DNA of 13,521 nucleotides from assembly GCA_900128565.1 (NCBI GenBank), contig LT636154.1, positions 1 through 13,521 of the forward strand, in the 5' to 3' direction. How positions within the stretch are numbered: position 1 is the first letter of the stretch; every line of letters begins with the position of its first letter. Origin of the DNA: Stramenopiles sp. TOSAG23-6 (lineage: Eukaryota; Sar). Below, one piece after another: positions 7,242 through 13,521 of this stretch. Both the position numbers and the translations under genes were made by a program. The notes under the pieces are model-generated. The model was not told the DNA's origin, made no database searches, and saw nothing but the letters and a program-made list of their open reading frames with translations.

Positions 7242-7993
7242 ATGCCATCTCACAAGACTTTCAAAACCAAGCGCACGCTCGCTAAGAAGCAGCGTCAAAA
7301 TCGCCCAATCCCACAGTGGATCCGCCTTCGCACGGACAACAAAATCAGGTAAGTCACTTCTTCCATTGTATAGAATCTTTACGTTTCCAGCTCTTGGTGA
7401 ATATAGCCCACCTATTCTATAATTATCTTTTTGGTATGTATACATCCCAATATTCGGATATATATTTGACATATATACTTAAAATATTTCTGTATATGCC
7501 GATGCGGGATGTATTTATACCCAGTGTTAAGTCTTTTCTACCTCAGGTGGAAGACATTTCCCAACTTTTCGTATGTTCTAGAAGTCTGACTTGTTCTAGA
7601 AGTCTGACTTGTTTTAGAAGTCTGACATAGCGTTTGTTGCTAAAGTATACGTGTCTCAAATTCTTGTATCGTGTATCATTACATTTGATGAACATTATAG
7701 TAAGATTACTGTATAATGATATCATAGGTAGTACAAGAAGTTGTAGACATGTACTACTGACTGCACTCTAGACTTACGGTTTTATCGTGGCTTGTTTCCT
7801 GATATTTATTGAATAATATTCTACAAACAACTCGTTACTATACATATTTCCCCGTATATTAAAGGACATATGTTATTCTTGTATCACCAAAGACTTATCT
7901 ATTAACATTTTTCTACACGTTATACTATATTTCCATCACAATAGGTACAATGCTAAACGTCGTCACTGGCGTCGCACTAAACTTGGTCTCTAA
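7242..7993 (+). CDS. RPL39: 60S ribosomal protein L39 (eL39), two exons
   Basis: Exons 7242-7348 and 7945-7993 give a 51-residue protein. It begins [17 protein letters not shown], continues [19 protein letters not shown] and ends [15 protein letters not shown]. Length and sequence match eukaryotic eL39 almost throughout ([32 protein letters not shown]). It is a small, very basic protein of the large ribosomal subunit that lines part of the peptide exit tunnel. The intron splits an Arg codon (AG|G) before [10 protein letters not shown], and its GTAAGT donor and ATAG acceptor are standard. Codons are richer in G and C than in the neighbours (CGC, CGT, CTC), as expected for high expression. The identification is secure; it also shows that the organism performs ordinary GT-AG splicing. 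Confidence 0.97.
7349..7944 (+). other. RPL39 spliceosomal intron (GT-AG, 596 nt)
   Basis: Donor AG|GTAAGT at 7349 and acceptor ATAG at 7941-7944; removal restores the conserved eL39 reading frame. It lacks the introner-like core. It contains the three-copy 18-bp repeat at 7576-7626. I looked for an intron-hosted snoRNA; a TGATGA at ~7687 and CTGA at ~7752-7758 are present, but no supporting terminal stem is seen. Confidence 0.93.
7576..7626 (+). repeat. Three tandem copies of an 18-bp unit in the RPL39 intron
   Basis: The unit TTCTAGAAGTCTGACTTG occurs at 7576-7593 and 7594-7611, then TTTTAGAAGTCTGAC at 7612-7626. Each contains the self-complementary TTCTAGAA or its variant. Function unknown. 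Confidence 0.93.
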
Positions 7994-8387
7994 ATGGCGT
8001 TATATCTGAAACTGATATCAATATATATATATATGTAATACTGTCTTGGACTACGTGTTTGAGGCATGTATGATGTTGTAGAAATTGATTGAATATTAAT
8101 GATGTAAGGTTAAAGGTAAAAAAGTATGGATGGTAATTTAGTATTGTTGGTTGAAGAGTGCGAATTTTTGAACGAAAACAGATTTATTTTATTGTCTCCA
8201 TTCTATTCTTAGAGTGTTGGAACTAAAAAGAAAGAGTAATCTTGAGTTTTTTTATATTGTTTTATATTGTTTTCTTTTATTTTCGACTTTACGTGTAAAT
8301 TTGAAATTTCGTCTTGACAACTTACGAGATAGTAAATTTTAGTATTATTATCGAGTTAGTTCACACCAACCACTTTCAGCATTATAC
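7994..8387. other. Spacer between convergent RPL39 and DUF4116-like genes
   Basis: AT-rich, with a short (AT)n run at about 8021-8034. On the minus strand AATAAA-type signals correspond to TTTATT at 8183-8188, 8188-8193 and 8277-8282 and could end the DUF4116-like transcript. No gene or RNA is recognised. Confidence 0.6.
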
Positions 8388-9572
8388 TTAAAACCACAAT
8401 CGTAGTAAAATAAAAAATAAACCCAACAAAAGCACTGAAATAGAAATATGCCTCCCACTTGTGTCATAATCGGCAAGAGTAGTAGAAGAAACATCATCAT
8501 CTGCATTAACTGAAGCTTGAAGACGACGAGATGTGTCACTAGAAGCTAATGGTAGAAACCGTTTCTCTTCCAAGTACTTGCTACTCGCACCTTCAGGGGA
8601 ACCCAAATCAGTTAAACTTAGAAATGTTTTGGCTAGCTTTACTGTTACAGGTGATGGACAACGAAATAACTCAGAATCCATAATTTTCTCCCAAATATCT
8701 TGGGGAAGTCCGGGCCTGAACTGAAGGTGAGGGCTTGCGTAATCGTTTAATTTTTCATGTCCATCCTTTAGTAATCCCTTGAGTACTAATTGTTTCAAAA
8801 GAAAAATTTTCTTTATCACTTTATTACCCTCACTTGACATCAGTTTCTTATACGCTGGTAATAATGTAGCCCAACGTGGAGCCCTAAGCCTTTTATGCTC
8901 ATGAAAACTCCATATGGCAGCAGTTTTAATGATGTCATTTTCTTGAAGTTTCTTTGAAAGTGCCCAATATGCATTGGCATCCGTTTTTACAGCATTAAAC
9001 GCTACATCGAAATCATTTCGAAAGCGTCGTGGAAGAATCTTTACCAGTGGTACAACGTCATTTATTAGTTTCTTTTGTTTTGCAGCGGCCAAAACCATAC
9101 TGTAATTTTTTAAAAATTTGGGAGCGTGCCTGATAGCAAGAGGACTTGACTTTATTGCAGCCTCCACAACCTCCTTATCACTTTTAAATTTATTCAAAAG
9201 TCTAAGGAATTCACCATTAGCTCTAACAGCATTCAAGGCAAATCGCCTGTCTTCCAAAAGTGTTCTTGGTAACTCGACAAATAGTTTATCGAGCTCTCTG
9301 AATAATATATTGTGATGATCGTTCAAAGTAAGATCTCTCAAAAGAGTTAGAATTGCATCCTCTAAACATTTTAAAGAAGCTTCACCTTTCTGAAAAGCAT
9401 CTTTTACTTCTGCTAGTGATTCTCTGGCATTATGCTCTTCCTCTAGTTCTTCTACAAGTTCCTCTTCCGACGAGGAATCGGAAAACTCCATCGCCATCGA
9501 ATAGTATGCACTTGATCCTAATATTAATACAAACAACAATACACAATGTTTCATTTGTGCCCCAGGACGCAT
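8388..9572 (-). CDS. DUF4116-like protein with signal peptide and C-terminal hydrophobic anchor
   Basis: 394 residues from ATG 9572, or 388 from ATG 9554 (MKHCVLLFVLILGSS), which gives the neater signal peptide. After cleavage comes a very acidic stretch (~29-47), then helical repeats. Residues ~105-220 carry the pattern of DUF4116: DRRFALNAVRANGEFLRLL, then DKEVVEAAIKSSPLAIRHA, later DFDVAFNAVKTDANAYWAL, each a ~25-residue two-helix unit with the recurrent AV+xNG / A..Y core. Residues ~221-370 are mostly helical and unrecognised. The last 19 residues (ISISVLLLGLFFILLRLWF) are a membrane anchor, or a GPI-attachment signal, since almost nothing follows. DUF4116 proteins I know of are mostly soluble and of unknown role, so the secretory targeting is notable. 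It is divergent from the EGF-array gene, which is also secreted. Confidence 0.7.
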   Translation of the reverse strand: MRPGAQMKHCVLLFVLILGSSAYYSMAMEFSDSSSEEELVEELEEEHNARESLAEVKDAFQKGEASLKCLEDAILTLLRDLTLNDHHNILFRELDKLFVELPRTLLEDRRFALNAVRANGEFLRLLNKFKSDKEVVEAAIKSSPLAIRHAPKFLKNYSMVLAAAKQKKLINDVVPLVKILPRRFRNDFDVAFNAVKTDANAYWALSKKLQENDIIKTAAIWSFHEHKRLRAPRWATLLPAYKKLMSSEGNKVIKKIFLLKQLVLKGLLKDGHEKLNDYASPHLQFRPGLPQDIWEKIMDSELFRCPSPVTVKLAKTFLSLTDLGSPEGASSKYLEEKRFLPLASSDTSRRLQASVNADDDVSSTTLADYDTSGRHISISVLLLGLFFILLRLWF

Positions 9573-9882
9573 TGTGTGTGGTACGTGGTGGCACTCGTAG
9601 ACTTTTTATCTCAAACGATACCCTTTATGCCCTTAAAAAAAAATGATTCGATTCATTCCATTTTTTTGAAAATTGATTTTGAACAGCTCATTTTTGGAAA
9701 TATTCGCCGGCGGCCCACTTTTTTCAGAAAAAATAGATTTTGAATTATTGTCTTTCAAAACAACAATTGATATCAAGGATTACAATAGATTTGTTGCCAA
9801 TAATAAAATAAGATAAGTCATTTCTTTGAATAGGTTAAAGTGGATGAAATCATACACCAATAGATATATTGAATAATCAACA
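9573..9882. promoter_or_regulatory. Shared upstream region of DUF4116-like and EGF-array genes
   Basis: 310 bp between divergent start codons. It includes a short GC island (GCCGGCGGCCC, ~9706-9716) in AT-rich DNA and two related stretches containing GATTTTGAA (~9674 and ~9734) beside T or A runs. No promoter element can be assigned firmly. No coding sequence is seen. Confidence 0.45.
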
Positions 9883-12678
9883 ATGAAGGAAATTTTGCGT
9901 TTCACATTAACCGTGTTGATCGTGCTCCTGTGCGGAGAAGTCCGTTCTTTAACACTTACTTGCGAAGCCGGTTTTACAGGTGCATTTTGTCAATTTAAAT
10001 GCCCCGATAAATGCAGTAGTCACGGTCGTTGTTACATATCAAAAAGGAATAAACCTCTTTGTAAGTGTGAACCTGGTTTTTCTGGTACTGCTTGTAAAGA
10101 AACTGAGAAATGTCCACGAACTTGTGGTGATAATGGTGTATGCCGCCAAGGCAATTGTTTATGTAACCCTGGATTTACTGGTACTCAGTGTAAAACAGAG
10201 AAAAAATGTACAAATAATTGCAACGGCAAAGGCTTATGTTATAGAGGATTGTGTCACTGTTACCCGGGTTACTCTGGTAAGCAGTGTACTAAGAAGTTAG
10301 CGTGTCCTTCTAATTGTTCTGGACATGGCATATGTAGATGGGGTAAGTGCCAATGTGAAAAAAATATATCTGGTGACGCGTGTAATCAATTTATAGGAGA
10401 AAGCACATGTATATCAGATAGTACAGGTGTTGTATGTAATAATAATGGAGTTTGTCTGAATGGAACTTGTTGGTGCCGTCCATATTTTAGTGGCACCTTC
10501 TGTGAAATATTACAGAAAACGAATCACTATGTTGATTCAATAGAAAAGCCAAAGTCATTAATATCCTTGATGGATGTATGTCTTCATCATGATTTCTTTA
10601 TATATTTTTTTTACTAAGAAAATTTTGTACCTCACGATTTTTTTTTTACAAACAAAAAATATTTTTCACAATATATATTAGTTGTGGAACAAATTTGTGC
10701 AATGGTCGTGGGTTGTGTATTTATGGCAAATGTATTTGCCAAAAAGATTTTTCTGGTGATAATTGTGAAATTTTTATCCCACTCAAATGCCCTAAAAATT
10801 GTTCCGATAAGGGTATTTGCCATAATGGTAAATGTTTATGTTACCCCGGTTATTCGGGTATTTCTTGTAGAGAACTAGATACTTGTTTGAAAGATTGTAA
10901 TCTTGATAATGGAAAATGTTTTAATGGGTTTTGTTACTGTTATCCTGGTTTCTCTGGGCCTCTCTGTGATATAAAGGACAGTTGCCCCCTTGATTGCAGT
11001 GGTCATGGAATTTGTGAATCTCCACCCGGAGTTTGTGCATGTGAACATGGGTATGAAGGCAAAGCGTGTGAGATAGCATATCAACATGATACATGTATGT
11101 TTTATGTTTTTTCAAATTCGATTTTTGTTTCGTACGAAATGTCGTACCTAACGATTTTTCTTTCAAATATTTTTCCAAAATACATGCCCAAATAATTGTA
11201 ATAATCATGGTACGTGTAATTTCGGTAAATGTTACTGCATGGCAGGGTGGTCTGGAACGGAATGTAATATAAAATCTTCGGCTTGTCTCAATGATTGTGG
11301 AGGCAATGGGCAATGTGTTAATGGAAAATGTTTTTGTCATCCATCATACACTGGTGTAAGTTGTGCCATTAGTGTTCTCTGCAATGATGGCCTAGGATGT
11401 GGTTCTTTTGGTATATGTTTTGGAGGTAAATGCTTCTGCATGAATGGGTCCATTAGCTCTGACTGCAATGTAAGTAATTTGGATTTAAGTCTAAATGGAT
11501 TTGAAGTAGCCCAAGCATCATTGTGTCCAATGTCTTGTTCTTTTCAAGGTATATGTTTTAAAGGTGTATGTTTGTGTCTTCCTGGCCACTACGGTAGTGA
11601 TTGCTCATCAAATTTATTACCAAATGAGAAAAAAGAAAATAGTAGTCATAATATTGTTACTTTTGATCATTCAAAAAACAATTGTCCAAACTCTTGTGGT
11701 GGGTCTGAACGGGGGCTTTGTTTTTTGCAAAGGTGTTTTTGTTACCCTCCATTTGGTGGGGTAGATTGTACTGAATATGTACCTGAGGCATGTCCTGAAC
11801 AATGCTCATTTCAAGGTGTGTGTATGTATGGCAAATGTTTCTGTAATGCTGGTTTTCACGGGGTAACATGTAATATGGCATCAAATTGTAAAAACAATTG
11901 TAACAAAAACGGGATATGTATTAATGGTCGATGTGAGTGCTTTTCAAATGCAACTGGAGATCATTGTGAAAATGCCTGTCTTTTGAATTGTTCGGGTCCA
12001 GAAAGAGGCAAATGTGTAGAGTCAAAATGTAGTTGTAATTTAGGATTTACCGGTAAAGCTTGCGAAAACATGAATGCTATTACAGATATTAACTGGTTTG
12101 ATGCACAAGCTCATAATATGAAAAATAATACTTTTCGGTTTCGTTCAAGCAGAAATGCAAATAAAGAATCATCTATAGTGGAGCACCCAATTCACTATAA
12201 TAAATTAAGTGAATCATCTATGAATTCACCAGATGTGCATATCAATAATATAGATCATATAACACCTATTACAAAGAAATCTAATTTTGATAGGCCAGAT
12301 TTAATATGTAACAATAATTGTAATGGGCATGGCGTATGTAATAAAGGTAAATGTCTGTGCCATCCTGAGTTTTCCACACCATTTTGCGATAAAAAGCTCG
12401 ACTGTAAACCACTAAATTGTTCATCACATGGTATGTGTCGGTTTGGCCAATGTTTTTGCGACCTCGGCTTTAAAGGACCGAACTGTACCTTAGTTGATGA
12501 TTTTGCGAATAAATTATGCCCCGGTACAAATGTTGATGGAATTCCTTGTAATGGTACAGGATTGTGCAGAAATAAAACTTGTTTTTGTAATCCAGGATAT
12601 ACTGGAAATGATTGCTCTCTGAAAAAATCATATAAAAACTGCCCAAATGATTGTTATGGCTGGGGTCAATGTATATAT
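9883..12678 (+). CDS. Secreted EGF-repeat array protein (3' incomplete, two intron-like interruptions)
   Basis: ATG 9883 starts a clear signal peptide (FTLTVLIVLLCGEVRS). The mature protein is a chain of about 20 EGF-like modules of tenascin/laminin type, CPxxCsxxGxCxxGxCxCxPGysGxxC, about 32 residues each. Coding blocks: 9883-10575, ~10677-11094 and ~11186-12678. Two spacers occur: a short Asn/Lys/Ser linker (~11610-11685) and an ~80-residue Asn/Ser/His-rich linker (~12067-12300). Between blocks lie elements that must be removed: 10576-10676 (joining LMD to ISCGTN) and 11095-11185 (joining DT to CPNNC, split Cys codon). The array stops in mid-module at GQCIY where a third element begins, so C-terminal modules and any anchor are not in the window. 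Such arrays occur in adhesion and surface proteins; mastigoneme or sexual-stage EGF proteins of heterokonts are possible relatives (inference). Many N-glycosylation sites (NCS, NGT, NCT). Confidence 0.85.
10574..10680 (+). repeat. Introner-like element, copy C (intron 1 of the EGF gene)
   Basis: The left end ATGTATGTCTTCATCATG carries a GTATGT donor at 10576. A diverged core (AAGAAAATTTTGTACCTCACG) is followed by a T run, then ACAAAC, AAAAAATATTTTTCACAATATAT. The upstream and downstream EGF frames differ, so about 101 nt (2 modulo 3) must be removed. GTATGT (10576) to ...ATATAT (10676) restores frame. GTATGT to the TTAG at 10678-10681 does not, although a weak GTCATT donor at 10554 with that TTAG would be in frame. 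This copy therefore does not by itself prove a non-AG acceptor. Confidence 0.75.
11089..11186 (+). repeat. Introner-like element, copy D (intron 2 of the EGF gene, no AG acceptor)
   Basis: Flanked by direct repeats ATACATG at 11089-11095 and 11180-11186. The interval is 91 nt, 1 modulo 3, and its removal joins DT to CPNNCNNHGTC, a perfect EGF start. The left end CATGTATGTTTT is complementary to the right end AAAATACATG (7 bp, bulge, 3 bp). The core hairpin GTACGA-AATG-TCGTAC is at 11132-11147, followed by CTAACGATTTTT. There is no AG from 11089 to about 11240, so GT-AG splicing is not available without destroying this module. Possible boundaries are GT...AT (11095-11185) or AT...AC (11093-11183), which are equivalent because of the direct repeat. 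Confidence 0.85.
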
Positions 12679-12777
12679 GTACGTTTCATATGAATTTCTA
12701 ATTTAAGTTTTTTTTTCATACGAAATTTCGTACCTAACGATTTTTTTACAGAAAAAAAATATGTTTCATAATACATG
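12676..12777 (+). repeat. Introner-like element, copy E (at the EGF/PIF1 junction)
   Basis: The left end ATGTACGTTTCATATG has a GTACGT donor at 12679. A perfect 14-bp palindrome TACGAAATTTCGTA is at 12719-12732, then CCTAACGATTTTTTTACAG (AG at 12750-12751), an A run, ATATGTTTCAT and the end AATACATG. Unlike the other copies it has a textbook polypyrimidine-ACAG acceptor, at the place where copy D has CAAA and copy A has GAAA. On the left it enters the EGF frame in phase 0; on the right the PIF1 frame starts in phase 2, and that frame has a TAA at 12769-12771 inside the element. Confidence 0.8.
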
Positions 12778-13521
12778 GATGTTATTATTATTGATGAAGT
12801 GAGTATGTTATCTGGCGAAATGTTTGACAATTTGATTACTGTTTTATGTCATCTACGGCATGTTAAGGACGTAAAAACTGGAGAGCTTCACAAACACATT
12901 TCATGTTTACCACAAATAATTCTTGTTGGTGATTTTTTTCAACTTCCTCCAATATCTGAAACAATACCTGCATCAATCCAACTTTTAGAACCTGTTTCTG
13001 TTAAACGTTCATTGGTTAAGTCATTATTAGTATCAAGAGAGAATAAGTATTGTCCTTTTAATAATCAAAGGGGAGTTTTTATTGAAATAAGACAAAATAA
13101 GAAGAATCTGAAAACTCCGAAACCTTTTCAAGTGCCTATACACACGAATAGAGGCTGGGCATTTGAATCCGAATCTTGGCAGCAGTTAGATATCATTTGT
13201 ATTTGTCTTGATAAAGTACATCGTCAATCTGATAAAGTGTTTATTTCTGCACTAAATGCAATTCGATATGGCAAACATACTGATGAACAACTTAATTTAT
13301 TTGATTCATGTGTAGATTGGGGTGATAATAATATCAATAATAGTAACAATAATAGTAATAATAATAACAATAATAATAGTAACAATAATAGTAATAATAA
13401 TAGTATCAATAATAATAATGATATAATTCGTGATACAAAGGCAATTGTGAAGTTGAGAGCTACGAATAAAGAAGCTGATACAATCAATCAAGATGAAATG
13501 AAAAAATTGCATTTGGAAAAG
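12777..13521 (+). CDS. PIF1-family DNA helicase, fragment from Walker B onward (partial at both ends)
   Basis: The frame containing GAT GTT ATT ATT ATT GAT GAA is open to the end of the window (~248 codons, no stop). It shows SF1B helicase motifs in order: VIIIDEVSML (motif II, Walker B), ILVGDFFQLPPI (motif III), LDKVHRQSDKVF...LNAIRYG (motif IV region) and VKLRATNKEADTINQDEM (the segment after it in PIF1). These are characteristic of PIF1/RRM3 and their protist relatives, 5'-to-3' helicases acting on replication forks, telomeres and mitochondrial DNA. Motifs I (Walker A) and Ia are missing because coding similarity begins just after element copy E. An ATG at 12775 lies within the element end and is not a believable start. 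A ~32-residue Asn/Ser run (from ~13324) interrupts the region between motif IV and the next conserved block. C-terminal motifs V-VI are beyond the window. Confidence 0.85.
13324..13422 (+). repeat. AAT/AAC/AGT trinucleotide run coding Asn/Ser
   Basis: About 99 bases made almost only of AAT, AAC, AGT and ATC codons, giving a poly-Asn tract with scattered Ser and Ile inside the PIF1-like helicase. The phase is kept, so it is expressed as a low-complexity loop. Confidence 0.9.

Noticed and set aside
6957-7472. 171-codon minus-strand frame across RPL39 exon 1
   Set aside because: It is antisense to a certain ribosomal protein gene and its leader; the frame is a by-product of that sequence.
7680-7765. 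Possible C/D box snoRNA in the RPL39 intron (TGATGA near 7687, CTGA near 7752-7758)
   Set aside because: The box C lacks the preferred purine, no terminal stem pairs the flanks, and no clear D'/C' or guide match could be checked.
9980-10300. 106-codon alternative frame inside the EGF gene
   Set aside because: Shadow frame of a cysteine-periodic EGF coding region.
10561-10568. ATATCCTT as a U12-type (AT-AC) donor for EGF intron 1
   Set aside because: No in-frame AC/AG end with a nearby TTCCTTAAC-type branch was found, and copies D and E have no such donor; the match is probably coincidence in coding sequence.
12775-13521. ATG at 12775 as a true start of a short PIF1 protein
   Set aside because: The ATG belongs to the conserved element end, and a helicase starting at Walker B would lack the ATP-binding motif I.

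Overview
The window is nuclear DNA of an AT-rich microbial eukaryote. It holds a ribosomal protein gene (RPL39) split by an ordinary GT-AG intron, genes on both strands with independent spacing, AATAAA-type signals after several stops, and signal-peptide proteins, a seven-helix receptor and EGF-repeat proteins. The gene set (Sel1 repeats fused to MYND, a DUF4116-like protein, tenascin-like EGF arrays, an EF-hand protein of a type met in flagella) would suit a heterokont or similar flagellated protist. That is inference, and I cannot name the species. Two ambiguous bases (930, 1843) and the way the window starts inside a repeat suggest an assembly contig.

Layout: 1-55 is the right part of a dispersed element and 56-613 the last exon of an EF-hand protein (+). 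614-1170 is a repeat-rich spacer with a reverse copy of the element. 1171-2058 (-) is a DUF1826-like protein. 2162-3118 (+) is a seven-repeat Sel1 protein with a C-terminal MYND zinc finger. 3493-4974 (+) is a leucine-rich-repeat protein with an N-terminal SAP/Rho-N-like segment. 5122-6921 (-) is a GPR180/TMEM145-type seven-helix protein with a long charged tail. 7242-7993 (+) is RPL39 in two exons. 8388-9572 (-) is a DUF4116-like secretory-pathway protein. 9883-12678 (+) is a large secreted EGF-array protein broken by two intron-like elements. 12777-13521 (+) is the Walker-B-onward part of a PIF1-family helicase that runs off the window. The genes look like independent transcription units, not a pathway.

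The most interesting signal is a family of short elements, about 90-105 bp when complete, in five places (1-56, 849-929 reverse, 10574-10680, 11089-11186, 12676-12777). They share a palindromic core (GTACGAAATTTCGTAC type), then TACCTAACGATTTTT, an A/T-rich arm, and usually an end in AATACATG. Two interrupt the EGF gene and must be removed to keep its frame. The copy at 11089-11186 lies between direct repeats of ATACATG, and there is no AG dinucleotide from its left repeat to about 11240, so ordinary GT-AG splicing cannot give the continuous EGF array. The simplest reading is an introner-like transposable intron family with non-standard ends (GT...AT, or AT...AC). DNA-level elimination is an alternative.

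The fifth copy joins the truncated EGF gene to the truncated PIF1 gene in incompatible intron phases. This points to recombination between copies or to an assembly join inside the repeat.
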